Part shown: piece by piece, positions 1 to 10,060 of the stretch
How the letters are laid out: each line of letters starts with the position of its first letter
How positions within the stretch are numbered: the stretch's first letter is position 1
Origin: Mycogone perniciosa
Taxonomy: Eukaryota > Ascomycota > Sordariomycetes > Hypocreales > Hypocreaceae
Direction: 5' to 3'
DNA: 64,000 bases
NCBI GenBank assembly: GCA_025331125.1
Contig: JAOALB010000025.1
Span: forward strand, 310,001 to 374,000
Program-made: the position numbers and the translations under genes
Notes under the pieces: generated by a model
The model's database searches: none
What the model was told of the DNA's origin: nothing
What the model saw: the letters and a program-made list of their open reading frames with translations, nothing else

Positions 1-1640
1 CCCCAATCAACGGCTGCACTCGTCTTGCCGATTTCAACACCGCCGAGAGCTGCGTCGCCTCCCTGAGCTTTGTAAGTTGTCCCGGCACGTGCCAGTCGGC
101 GGAACAGGTTTTCGCCCTGTGCATCAGATGTGCCCCACAGCTTGCCCTTTTCACACTTTTGCTTGATAAGGTCGAGGCACGTCTTGGCGTCTTCGATACT
201 GTTGTGGCCTAGGGCATCACCTTTTTGGATTTCGCGTGATAGGTATTTCTGGGCAAGCCACTTGAGGGAGGATTTCAGGGGAGGGCCACGGGGATGAGGG
301 TATGAGATCGAGGTATCGACAATGAAGGGATGGGCTATTTGGATTGCTTTCGTGTCAGACTCTAGAGAGTGTCCGACGAGGATTGTGCGGGGATGTAGGA
401 TCTTGAGCAACTTCTCCTGGATGTCACGGAGCGTCGTCGTAACAGGTGCTAGCATCTCCTCAGTAATACCAGAGAACCGAGTGACGTAGTCGGTAATGGG
501 TTTATCAGGCTTGACAAGCTCATCCAGCACGACATCGCCATCCCAATTGACAAGACTGATGCGTGTCAAGGAAAACTCGCTCTCGCCCGTCATGCACATC
601 TCGCAATCCAGGGCCAAGACTTCTCGGCCGGCTGTGACGCTGCCTTGCTGGATCTCTGCTTCGGGGACATCGCCGTCCTCGAGCTTTTCAACCTTTGTAA
701 CAACCCAACCCTTTGGGGCGACGAAATTTTCACGTCGCTCGCCTTCTGGTAGTAAAGCAGGGTGAATCACGTAGCCATTATCTGTCAGCTCATTAGCGGA
801 AGCAAGAAACTCTGTGATGCGTGTTCTCTCGTTCTTCCACCCATGGGGCTCTTTCGCCGGCTTGACACCGCCCTTTTGGGATGTCTTCTCTTTAGGAACT
901 GGGGCTGTTAGAAAAGCGGTCATTGGGGAATGCATCTTTGCATGCTTATCATCGCCTGGCGTCCTAACCGGCCATAGATGGGGAAACATGTCGGCAAAGG
1001 GTTGCAGCGTCTTCGGCAGCTTCTCCTTTTTTAGTGGCCGAGGGTAGTAATCATCTGGTGAGGTGGCGAGGTGAGCCTTTTCGTTGCCTTCCTCATCTCT
1101 CAACTCGTTGAAAGTTGCATAGTCAACGCCCTCCTTAAATAGGGCCTCTTCGAGCCCAGGAACCATAATGGCCACAATCTTTCTGAACTGGGGACGATGA
1201 GAGATGCCGACCCATTGCGGTCCTGTACCATCCGCAAAGATGTAGGTGATTAGGTCGCGCAGATTGTTAAGGTTGATCTTGGACTGAAGACGGGCATTGG
1301 GGGAAAAGGTTATGCTTGGATAGCCTCCTTTGCCAGGGCGAGGCACCTTCTTAGCCTTCTTGTTTGGCCTTGTGACGGTCTGCCATTCGCCTTCGCCATC
1401 TCCCTGATCGTCTGCATCGTGAGGGCTCGGCCTTTTAAGGCTGCCCTCACTCTGGTTCAGGGAGGCCGTCTCAGCGGCGTCATCGTTCGCGGTGCTGGCC
1501 ATTTCCGGTTTACCGTGCTTGTCCTCTCTTCTGTCTTCTGGCTGTTCGGCAATGACCTGATCAGTCCTGTTGGCGACAGAGAATATTCCCAAGATGCTGA
1601 GGGTGATGTCTTTGGCGTGCTGTAGGATGTCCCAAAGCAT
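1..1640 (-). CDS. REX1: RNA exonuclease REX1/RNH70 family (3' end outside window)
   Basis: A 3'-5' exoribonuclease of the DEDDh class. In yeast the family member trims 5S rRNA, tRNA and other small RNA 3' ends in the nucleus. The minus-strand frame is open from 1640 to the window edge, about 546 residues, and lacks its C-terminus. All catalytic residues are visible: D345 and E347 in LALDCEMC, D429 in HSLESD, H479 and D484 in HNSIEDAKTCLDL. The first 340 residues are polar and Lys-rich with a KKAKK stretch fitting nuclear import. The start at 1640 is the first ATG after an in-frame stop (1692-1694). A second ATG at 1502, reading MASTAND, could be the true start. The gene is divergent from the Mis18-like gene, sharing a 513-bp promoter region. 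The family call is firm; REX1 rather than REX3 rests on the long N-terminus and the HNSIEDA motif. Confidence 0.88.
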   Translation of the reverse strand, partial: MLWDILQHAKDITLSILGIFSVANRTDQVIAEQPEDRREDKHGKPEMASTANDDAAETASLNQSEGSLKRPSPHDADDQGDGEGEWQTVTRPNKKAKKVPRPGKGGYPSITFSPNARLQSKINLNNLRDLITYIFADGTGPQWVGISHRPQFRKIVAIMVPGLEEALFKEGVDYATFNELRDEEGNEKAHLATSPDDYYPRPLKKEKLPKTLQPFADMFPHLWPVRTPGDDKHAKMHSPMTAFLTAPVPKEKTSQKGGVKPAKEPHGWKNERTRITEFLASANELTDNGYVIHPALLPEGERRENFVAPKGWVVTKVEKLEDGDVPEAEIQQGSVTAGREVLALDCEMCMTGESEFSLTRISLVNWDGDVVLDELVKPDKPITDYVTRFSGITEEMLAPVTTTLRDIQEKLLKILHPRTILVGHSLESDTKAIQIAHPFIVDTSISYPHPRGPPLKSSLKWLAQKYLSREIQKGDALGHNSIEDAKTCLDLIKQKCEKGKLWGTSDAQGENLFRRLARAGTTYKAQGGDAALGGVEIGKTSAAVDW

Positions 1641-2153
1641 GCTCTGTAGGGCGCCAGTCAAGAACAGCCAAGAGTCACTACAGTGACAGGTTTAGTATGC
1701 TCGCCGTAGGTGTTCAGATACACCTCGGGATGGATGGGCTTTGCGAAAATGCAAAGAGCGATTCAATCTGAATTCTCCATTGCTGCTATGAGGAATGGTG
1801 ATGAAAAACAAATGATTGAGCTAGGGAGATAGGTACTACTTTGCATGTACCACAGCCTTATCTTATCGCAGAGCTGGAGAGCTGTACGGTGAGTGGCCAA
1901 TCAGACGACAGCTTCGACGACAAGGTCATCCGCGACTCCAGACTCTTTACGAGTACGCGATTCCCAGCAAAGTCTATCTATCAGCATCAGCAGTCGAAGG
2001 TCAAGACGCGACAGAAGACTCTTTGGCTGAACAATTTTGCCTCATATAATTTCTCACTGCACCTGTCACCCTGTCATCTTCTGTCAAGCAGTGAACGGCG
2101 CCATATAATACATCCGTCTCCATTGCCAGCAATCTCACATTGAGGCCCTCGGC
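1641..2153. other. Divergent promoter region
   Basis: This 513-bp space separates the starts of the REX1-type gene (leftward) and the Mis18-like gene (rightward). It must hold both promoters. I see no clear TATA box, repeat or RNA gene in it. An ORF on the plus strand from 1841 has no protein-like character. Confidence 0.5.
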
Positions 2154-3779
2154 ATGGATCTCGTTGCCCTTAAATGCGCCCAATGTGACGCAAAACTGGG
2201 CAGCCTTGTCAATTTGTGGACTCAGATTGGCAAGAAATACGTCACGCCAGTTGCATATGCTGAAGACACTGAAAATCCGTTGAAAGTGTTGGCCCATGGC
2301 TCCATCAGATTCGGCGACGCTGGCACACTCATCGAGGGCTGGTGCGGTCTCCTATCATACTGCTGCATATGGTTCCCTGTTCTTCCTTTGAACTTTAGCT
2401 GACAGATGAATTATGCAGTGAACTGCAGGACGCCGAATGTACAGCATGTCACACAAGTCTGGGGCAAAAATGCCTGAAGAGCCCGGTGAATCATGTACTG
2501 AAGGAGTTCGTTTTTGATCTCACTTTGACACCTACCAAACAAGACTAACCGATACAGTGACCAAGTCATCTTCCGTATCGCGTCCATTGTTCTCAAATTG
2601 GTCTCTGATTTGCGCCGCAAGACCGAGCCTAAGATCCAGCGTGTTCTCAAACTAAGGGGCGACTCATCTTCAGCGCAAGGTCAATCTGCCCAATCTCACA
2701 GTGGGCATGATGTTCAAGATGACCCCCCAAGTCAGGACAGATTTGAAATTATCCAGATCCAAGCCGATCTCGAGTCACAGCAGGAGGAAATCCAGCGAAT
2801 TGGCGCAGCCGGATTCCAGGTCATGTCCTCGTTTGAAACCACAATTTCTCGCTTTGAGAAACAGATGCGACAGCTCAACGACTCTATCGACAGCGTTCGC
2901 AAGGAAGGCGAGGGCCAGCGAGACAACCTTAAGTCTTTGAAATCAGACCTGACTGATCTCAAGTGGAATTGTCAGAACGACTCTGTGGTTTCTCGCCTGG
3001 ACCAGCAGCTTCAGACAACAGATAAGGTTGTCACTGAACTGCAGCAAGCTATTCACAAGGTTAAATCGGAGTCTAATAAGCTCCGAGATGAGTTGACAAC
3101 GACCCAACACGAGCTACAGCAGGTCAAGGACGAAAACGCCAGTCTTAGGCACAATATGGATGAAGCAAAGCAAGTTGCTCAAGAAGGCATTACTACATCG
3201 AAACTATATGTCTCGGAAGTAGCATCCCTAAGACGAGAGATTAAGCAACTACGATCTGAGCTTGCTCATGAGCGCGCACATTCTCCAGCAGTTGAAAATT
3301 CATCCCTCTCATCTCATCAATTGGATATTCTCGCCAGCAACATATCGAAAATTGGAAATCGAGCAAGCCAAATAGAGTCGTTACAGATGGATTTTGAGCT
3401 CTTCAGGACCCGAGTACAGCGGCTAGAGGCCAAGGCCAGTAGTACCCCGAGCACCAATCGAAATGACGGTCGTACTACTTCCATGGTAGAACATAGCTCT
3501 CAGCATGACCAGTCTCGCTACGGATGGAACACACGCCAGAAGCGGCCTTCCATGGGGAGGGAAGACAGCCAGAATTTCGATAGCACGCCACCAAAACGCA
3601 TGGCAATATCATCGGATTATCCAAATGCGATCACTGCCGGCTATGTGAGCGCTAGCGAAGTGCAACAGTCGTCACCCATTGACATTTGTGCGACCGGGTC
3701 CCCCGTTCAACGACGAGCCAAGACAGTGTCTACAGGTAGAACTAAGATAAGGCGAGGCACGTGGAAGACGAAAAAGTGA
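2154..3779 (+). CDS. Mis18/Yippee-like zinc-domain protein with long coiled coil
   Basis: Three-exon model: 2154-2341, 2419-2505 and 2558-3779, giving 498 residues. Both introns are GT-AG with branch sites (GCTGAC and ACTAAC) near the acceptor, and phases match. Splicing joins two zinc-knuckle halves: C8xxC11 near the N-terminus and C70xxC73 followed by HTSLGQK. This CxxC...CxxC plus LG layout is that of the Mis18/Yippee fold, which in fission yeast and animals helps load CENP-A at centromeres. Residues about 125-320 are heptad-rich coiled coil (DFELFRTRVQRLEAK and similar). The C-terminus is basic and Ser/Thr-rich, ending RRGTWKTKK. The gene stops 47 bp before the convergent SET-MYND gene. 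The fold call is from motif pattern alone; a CENP-A role is inference. It could instead be a Yippee-like protein of other function. Confidence 0.75.
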
Positions 3780-3826
3780 AGCCGTGGGCTGGGTTATGAT
3801 GTTTGCTCTAACTAGACTCGGCGGCT

Positions 3827-5573
3827 TCATTTAGGCGTTTCGAACTCAAGCCTTAGTACCTCACGCCCCAAGCTGGCCAGCGTATTCACCGGTTGCACGA
3901 CTGCATACTCGAAGAAGGCGCGCGATTTACCACTGCTTGGATCTTGACGCCATTCATTAATGAGTGACACTTCTTGCTCTCGACCAGACAGCTTCTCAAT
4001 ATCATCCAGCATCTCTCGTGCGGTGACAGCATGGGGTTCAAGCGCGCTGGACTCATCCGGAGTCCACTTCAGCAGTAAGATGGCCAACATTTGGCATAGC
4101 GATACCTGATCGATCCCCTGCAGTGTCTCTTGGATCTTTTGGTCCAAAGTTGCCTTTGTAGCCACGGTCTTGACCGAGCCACTCAATGAAGCTGTCATGA
4201 AAGCAGTGTGGGTAAGAGCATTGATTATCCTGAATACACCACCCAGCCTAGAGGGATAGACAGGCGAAGGGTATTGATACGCGTTGCAGGTTGTTACAAG
4301 GAAACAACTTGTGACCAACGCAAAGGGTGGATTTTCTTCCCTGCAGTAAACCCTCGTGATTGAGTGCACAATTTCCGACAGTGGTGTAATAGCCCAAAGG
4401 TCTTCCTTAACAAGCCCTGCACAGTCGTTGTAATACCTTTGCAACAGCCTACGCCGCTCGGGTATCGAATCTATTGTGTCTAGAGAATCCACGTGGTTGG
4501 CTGTTTTGCAATGGAGTTTTGCGGAGGACTGCTTGCTGGGACTGCTGGCAGCAGGGTGCTCACGGAGTCGTGTGAGATCTGTAACGGGACTGAGGCTATT
4601 GGCGCCAATGCCGGGAAAGATGGCGCAGACCTGATAGACGTTCAGGTCGTCTTTACAACGAGGACATTGACACTCAAATTTATAATGAGATAGCGCTTCC
4701 CTTCGTGCAGACAGCGGATCTGTGTAAACTAGTGACGATAGTAAGCAGGAGGATTGCGGACTTTGGTCTTGCTTCATCAAGTTCCTTACATGTATAAGAG
4801 ATTTCAATCTCGTCGCCAGTCTGGATGGGGTTCTCTGCCACGATGATGGCATTTCTTCCGACGAACTGCACCATCGCATTGGGAATGCAAGAGTGGTTTG
4901 CCATGGAGAGAGTAGGTTCGAGGAAAATGCCAATCGGGCCCAACTTAGTATCGTATCGCTGAAAGGAGTTGGTTTGAATCTGCACTTAGTGAGCACTCTT
5001 CCTCTTATGCCAGCCGTCCGAGTCAAGGGATCTATAGGCTGGAGAATTATTAAGAAGACGAACCTTGCACAGCAACTCAATTGCTCTCTTGACAGTCTGC
5101 TCCCCGGTTCCCTTTCCTGCATACTTACAGGCCGCCTTGGCTATCAGCACAAAATCCTGCCACTTCGGTTCAGCCCTTCTCTCCAGCATATGGCCCTCCA
5201 GATCCCGCAAACCTTCCTCGATCTCCTTACACAGCAGCGCCTGTATCAGCGCTCTCGCCTGCGTAGGCAATGCCCTCCGCTGGTCCTCATCCTTGATATG
5301 CTCCCGTAGGGCTTTGCACTCACGCGAGTGCACAACAGACCAGGCAGCGGCCTGGCAGGATGAATCGCAGTAGTACGCGGCGTGACAGCGAGAACAGGCA
5401 CGCGGAGAACCTGGGCGGAGGCAGTATGTGCAGATGGTGGTGAGGTGCTGTATGTCTGGGAGGAGGAGGAGAGGCGTGAAGGAGAGGATGGTTTTGCCGA
5501 GTTGGAAGGGCTGTGTTGCGTGGAGAGCGCGGCCTTTGGTTGGGTGAGGGCGGATTTGGAGGGGAGATGGCAT
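3827..5573 (-). CDS. SET and MYND domain protein (SMYD-like lysine methyltransferase)
   Basis: A putative SAM-dependent protein lysine methyltransferase of 533 residues. Exons on the minus strand: 5573-5064, 4979-4790 and 4728-3827, with phase-consistent GT-AG introns. The SET domain starts near residue 7 and is interrupted, as usual in SMYD proteins, by a MYND zinc finger with ligands C48, C51, C60, C63, C69, C73, H82 and C86. The SET core is NHSCIPN at 198-204, and splicing yields the ISYxxYTDPLS segment that ends the SET domain. A post-SET CQCPRC zinc site follows. The C-terminal 280 residues are helical and unassigned. Substrate cannot be told from sequence; family members methylate histones or cytosolic proteins. 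The acceptor of intron 2 could alternatively be 13 nt downstream, but the model used gives the better family match. Confidence 0.87.
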
Positions 5574-5955
5574 TGTCTTGGGTGGAATTCGATGTGTATA
5601 GGGAGAGGAGATATGTTGAGATATGGTGTGTTGGTGATGTGATGTTGTGATGTTGAATTTTCCAAGTATGAGAAACGCGTATGACCCGCCAATAGAAAAA
5701 TCGGTGTGTTTTTACAACACCTAATGCTTCTATACCGCCTCTCAACCTCACCACAATTAGGTACTTGACAACAAACCGTGTACATATCATTCATTGTTTG
5801 ATGAATTTGCAAGGGATGTCTTGTCTAATTTCAGAAATCAATCACGCTTGTATTCTCAGCTCATTCATTCAGTCGCTGACCGAGAGCGAAGCCAATATCC
5901 TTATTCTTTAATCAAGTATAATACACATACGCCAGTTGAAAGGAGAAAGGGAAAT
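5574..5955. other. Intergenic: SET-MYND promoter and SIL1 3' side
   Basis: A 382-bp AT-richer space between two genes on the same strand. It should hold the SET-MYND promoter and the SIL1 terminator. I see no RNA gene or repeat. Minus-strand ORFs running through it overlap the SET-MYND exon in other frames. Confidence 0.4.
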
Positions 5956-7287
5956 CTACAGCTCTACATGCTTCGGCGTTTCCTTTTCCATCTTACGCAC
6001 AGCCTCCAGTCTCTGATGCAAGTCCCAGCTCCAATGACTCTTGTCGTTTTGATTCGCCTTCATCACACTTTCAACGTGATAATCCCAACAACCCTCGTCT
6101 ATGCGCAGCTCTTCAGTCCGGCATTGCTCATCGCTCAACTTCGGCTTAGTAGGCCATTGGCCCAGCTCGGCGCCCATGTCCTCATCCAAGAAGGTGTCGA
6201 GCACCAACTGCCCAACCTTTCGCTGAGCTGCGACCCAGCGTTGGGGCTCCTGGATAAGGATCTCCAGAAGCCACTTCATGCCGCCGTTCTCCAAGAAGTC
6301 CTTCCTGATTGTCTTGCTTTTGAGGAGGCCGTTGATAGCGGACACTTGGGTCTTCACTGTTGCGGGTGATGTCTTGGTTAGGTCTACCTCGCTGGGTCGA
6401 CACTCTGGCAACTTCTCCAAAGGTTTGAGAACATAGGTCGAGTAGAAGCGTTCTCGCAGCGGGATGCCGTCCGTGGGGCACTTTGTATCCATCAGGCTAG
6501 CCCAGATCTTTTCCACTTCTTTCAGTGCCGAAGGGTTGTTTGACAAGGCTCCGGACAGAATCGCTGCGGCTAGGTAGTCCCGAGGACTAAGGCCTTCAGA
6601 AAAACGATTAGAATCCTCATCCACCATCAGACAAAACAGTGCCTTCAAGACGTCTGGATCCTCCGTAATCTTCAGTCCGTAGTACATGTCATGGGACAGC
6701 TCCTCCAAATTCTCCAACACATCATCTAAATCGAGCAGCTGATCTCCCTCGCTGAAACCGGTCTTGAGTATCCTGAATGCCTCTGCAACAGCTGAGGCGT
6801 CATCTCGCGGCTCCTTGATTTTGCCGACAGGGTCGTACTCGGGAGCGCCTTTAGGAACCGGAGGAGTATCCGGCTGCTCCGGATCAACGACCACCACAGC
6901 CCGGTCGACAGGAAGTCCTTCCAGAGCGGGATCAGCTTCATCCGGAACGTTGATCTTGGCTTCCTTGAGTCCCGTCCAGATGTTCAACCGGACATGAAGT
7001 CCATTTGGCAGTTCCTGATCATTGTGAACGATCTGGAACTCGTCTGTTGGCTGAAAGACCCGAGGGTAACATTCTTCTGGGTTCGATGTGTGACATATCC
7101 ATTCTGGTTTTTCTTGCGGTGGTTCGGGGGGCGGGTTTGGGTGGGGTATCACATCTGCTTTTGCTTGTGGCGATGGTTGTGATTTAGAGCTGGAGGCCGA
7201 TGCAGGCGCGGCTAGACAGAAGAGAATGCCCAGGATCACCACGACGAGGAATGTTAAAGAGCCGGTTCTCAAGCGAACTGGTGCCAT
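5956..7287 (-). CDS. SIL1: SIL1, nucleotide exchange factor for ER Hsp70 (BiP/Kar2)
   Basis: A single-exon gene of 443 residues. SIL1 releases ADP from Kar2/BiP in the ER lumen and supports translocation and folding. A hydrophobic signal segment covers residues about 10-31 (LTFLVVVILGILFCLAAPASA). The conserved N-terminal block reads ECYPRVFQPTDEFQ...LPNGLHVRLNIWTGLKEAKI, which is diagnostic of SIL1. The rest is an Armadillo-like helical repeat. The C-terminus is HVEL, a plausible variant of the HDEL retrieval signal. The start is the first ATG, directly before the signal peptide. The 5' side faces the small secreted protein gene across 869 bp. Confidence 0.93.
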   Translation of the reverse strand: MAPVRLRTGSLTFLVVVILGILFCLAAPASASSSKSQPSPQAKADVIPHPNPPPEPPQEKPEWICHTSNPEECYPRVFQPTDEFQIVHNDQELPNGLHVRLNIWTGLKEAKINVPDEADPALEGLPVDRAVVVVDPEQPDTPPVPKGAPEYDPVGKIKEPRDDASAVAEAFRILKTGFSEGDQLLDLDDVLENLEELSHDMYYGLKITEDPDVLKALFCLMVDEDSNRFSEGLSPRDYLAAAILSGALSNNPSALKEVEKIWASLMDTKCPTDGIPLRERFYSTYVLKPLEKLPECRPSEVDLTKTSPATVKTQVSAINGLLKSKTIRKDFLENGGMKWLLEILIQEPQRWVAAQRKVGQLVLDTFLDEDMGAELGQWPTKPKLSDEQCRTEELRIDEGCWDYHVESVMKANQNDKSHWSWDLHQRLEAVRKMEKETPKHVEL

Positions 7288-8156
7288 CTTATCGGGTTTC
7301 CCAATGACGGGGTGGTTGACAAGAAAATGGTAAGGAAGCGCAACTTGTCACAAATGGTGAGTTTTGCTGCGTCCACATATGTAACCACAAGTCTTGTTTG
7401 TGCTCTCTCTCAGAAAAATTGAAGTTGATTAATTAAGATATGGATACCGTCGAAAATGCGAATGCGCCGTCTTAAATGAGTCAACCCATGAAGAGGACAC
7501 CTAAGATATCGCCATCAGGTGGATCTTAGAAGCTCTTAGATGGACAGTTTTCATCACTCAGAGGCGAAATCTGGCTTAATCCAGATTCTGACTCTTGGCG
7601 CAAATTCATTGGTTGGGGTGCTTAGTCATCGTATGTGTCAAAATCCAAGCTGGGAGAACTTGACAACTCTCATAGACCAACAACTTGACACAGCACATTA
7701 GTAGCCAAGTTGCCAAGAAGAAAATGGAATTTGACATTACTAATACAAAAAATAAAGATGGGCGTTGCAAGAGACGATCTGCCTGGTACAATGTCCCATT
7801 CTTGGGGCAGGTGTCTCATAGCGCAATGGGGCTGGGGATTGACAAAGGTCGACGGAGGAGCCGCCTGTCTCATTTCAAGCACATTCCATCACTTCCTACT
7901 TGTTACTCGAGAAAAACCACTCAGAAACGAGAGAGATTACGCCAAGTTGATCGTCGTGAAGCTCCGCCAAGTCATTCGTTCAAAAGAGGGGTTGGTTTGG
8001 TGCTGATGAGGTCTATATAAGAGTGTAGAATCTTGTCCGGAGGAGCACATCCCACTTACACCAACACCAAGAACATATTACTTCATCAGCCCAGTTGTTT
8101 CATTTTCTTCTAAATCTTCTGGTCAAGAATACATATCATCTCAAGGTTTCATCAAA
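7288..8156. other. Divergent intergenic region
   Basis: This 869-bp region lies between SIL1 (leftward) and the His-rich secreted protein (rightward). It is AT-rich near 7380-7450. A TATA box sits at its right end. Overlapping ORFs in 7606-8020 show no protein-like pattern and no recognisable domain. Confidence 0.5.
8014..8020 (+). promoter_or_regulatory. Putative TATA box of the small secreted protein gene
   Basis: TATATAA lies 137 bp before the ATG at 8157. The intervening leader is rich in C, T and A (CCCACTTACACCAACACC), as in highly expressed fungal genes. A strong TATA box is uncommon in this window and suggests regulated, high-level transcription. Confidence 0.55.
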
Positions 8157-8447
8157 ATGACTTCTTCAACACTTGGTTCTTTCTACCTTCTCTTCTTCCT
8201 GGCCATTGGCTTGCAAGCAATGCCAACAGCCTCATACCACCATCAAAGGCACATGCACCACCACGCCCGCTTCCATCATGCCCGTGTTGCACGACCTATC
8301 AGCACTGGAGAAGCGGCACAAGGAGCAAAAATAGCTTCTCAAATGGAAAATCTCGCCAGTGGAAGGATCAACGATACCAACAATTCAGGTGCCGATTTGG
8401 CAAACAATGGCGTCATCGTGGACGATGGCATCTTACACGGCTTGTGA
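8157..8447 (+). CDS. Small His-rich secreted protein
   Basis: A 96-residue protein with a clear secretion signal (residues about 9-26, FYLLFFLAIGLQAMPTA). It is followed by a His-rich stretch with motifs HHQRHMHHHARFHHARV: ten His between residues 27 and 44. The remaining 50 residues are polar (EKAAQ-type, NDTNNSG with an N-glycosylation site NDT). There are no Cys residues in the mature part, so it is not a disulfide-rich effector. The His cluster could bind metal ions; that is inference. No homologue is recognised by eye. The start is supported by the leader, the TATA box at 8014 and the signal peptide. Confidence 0.7.
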   Translation: MTSSTLGSFYLLFFLAIGLQAMPTASYHHQRHMHHHARFHHARVARPISTGEAAQGAKIASQMENLASGRINDTNNSGADLANNGVIVDDGILHGL

Positions 8448-9143
8448 TGGAGAGTAATACGGAGTAGCACTACTTCGTACCCCGTATAACAGCCACAGAA
8501 GGCTGGGGTGGACATGGAACATACTTTCGGATAGCCAGTTAATGTGCGGGCAACTCAACTAGGCTGATGGCAGCGCCTCTTTGCGGGATTTTATTTGGTG
8601 TTTTTATATTGAGGGTTTGTTTGAGTTCATTTATTCATTCATACATACATCATTTGCGAAGATACTACCATTGAATTGGAAGAAGATTATTCATAGATAC
8701 GAGTATGTTCCAGCGCTTAGTCATGATTCCCAGCACCGTGTTACTGACACGCGGTGCCCCATACGATGTTCTGCAGCCCGAGACAGTTCCCGAGCGAACA
8801 TCGCACGGACTACTGCCAGTATGGCTGAAATCCATCCATTATTAGGTCACGCCTCTCCTTTCTCCATGTAGCTCATGATGTGTCACGACAGCATCCGCTC
8901 TCCATATTAATCAGCACTGAGACCAATATTTCGTCTTCTTCGAAAACTGCAAACCCATAATATTGTCCTGTCTATTCGTATTGGGACCTTCGGTTGCCGT
9001 GGATTGGCATTATCCGAATGCGACGCTGAATTCAGCACGTGCCTCGTCGAGCAGAGCTGAGCACACAGCTCTCCTCATCCCATTGTTCTCATCTTACGCA
9101 ACACCGTCACCCGTTCGAATCCCCGCCAGATCCATTCCACACG
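8448..9143. other. Intergenic with heptamer-type repeats
   Basis: A 696-bp space holding the 3' side of the secreted-protein gene and the promoter of the glutaredoxin gene. Near 8458-8487 there are copies of the TACGGAGTA/TACTTCGTAC motif described in the findings. No gene is seen; a 96-residue ORF at 8581-8871 lacks any protein-like pattern. Confidence 0.4.
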
Positions 9144-10060
9144 ATGCCGTCCCCACGACGATTGCGCCTCCTCATGGTGGCGACTCTCGTCACCGTTGTC
9201 CTTATCCTCTTCTACACCTCCGGCAGGGAACCCGATCATGACACCGGCTTAAAAGACTTTTACCAGAGAACCAAGGACGCCATGGACAGAGGGGTATCAC
9301 ACGGGCAGTCCGTCATAAATTCGAAAACAGGGCAGAGAGCAGGTCACATTCCGGCTGATAAGGACGGTGATGGGGACATTGACGAGGACGACAAGGTCGC
9401 GGGACAGCAGCTGCAGGAGCGCTTGAAAGCTGTCGCGCAAGAGGCCAAGGACAAAGCCAACGAGAAGGGTGGTCTGAAGCCTGATACGCCCAGCAAAGTC
9501 ATTGGCGTAGGGAGCTCTGCTGAGGGTCAGGAGAAGAAGGGCAAGAGTGGCGAAGGTGCCGTAGCAAAAGAAAAGCCAAAGCCGAAGCCGAAGGCTGAGG
9601 AGACCAAGGATTCGGATGAGGGCGACGAGGCCGAGGTGGAGTTTAACAAGATCTTGAAGAAGGCACCTGGTACGTCTGGCATGCGAGGCGCCATCATCTC
9701 ACCTAATCAACTGCTGTTGCTGACATTCGTGGGCTAGTCATCATCTTCTCCAAGTCCTATTGCCCGTATTCCAAGCGCGCCAAGGGCATCCTTCTCGAGA
9801 AATACGCCATCACGCCCGAACCCCACGTTGTCGAGCTCGACGAGCATCCGATCGGGTCACACCTGCAGGACTACCTTGTCAAAAAGACCGGGCGCAGGAC
9901 GGTACCGAATATTCTAGTCAATGGCGCTAGCATCGGCGGTTCGGACGATATTGTTCAGCTTGACAATGACGACAAGCTCATGGCCAAGGTCCAGGATCTT
10001 GGTCGCACGCGCGTCCAAATCTCTGAGCGGTTTACTGCTAAACCACATGATGAGCAGTGA
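9144..10060 (+). CDS. Membrane-anchored monothiol glutaredoxin (Grx6/Grx7-like) with EF-hand-like loop
   Basis: Two exons, 9144-9669 and 9738-10060, give 282 residues. The intron donor is GTACGT and the acceptor CTAG; splicing yields KAP-VIIFSKSYCPYSKRAK. Residues 9-24 form a single membrane anchor after a basic MPSPRRLR start, a type II topology as in yeast Grx6 and Grx7 of the ER/Golgi. The C-terminal glutaredoxin domain has a single-Cys CPYS active site, TVPN cis-proline and GGSDD glutathione-binding motif. The linker is long, Lys/Glu-rich and contains DKDGDGDIDEDD at residues 72-83, which matches a calcium-binding EF-hand loop at the ligand positions. The start was chosen at 9144 rather than an in-frame upstream codon because the anchor begins there. 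Confidence 0.87.

Noticed and set aside
1841..2143. A 100-codon plus-strand ORF in the divergent promoter
   Set aside because: It starts and ends within the promoter region of two well-supported genes and has no protein-like pattern.
9103..9125. A tRNA T-arm-like CCGTTCGAATCCCCGCC segment
   Set aside because: No matching acceptor, D or anticodon arm upstream; a chance match in the glutaredoxin leader.
9039..9143. N-terminal extension of the glutaredoxin (35 extra residues)
   Set aside because: The extension is polar, would bury the type II membrane anchor inside the chain and reads like leader sequence. The ATG at 9144 places the anchor as in Grx6/7.
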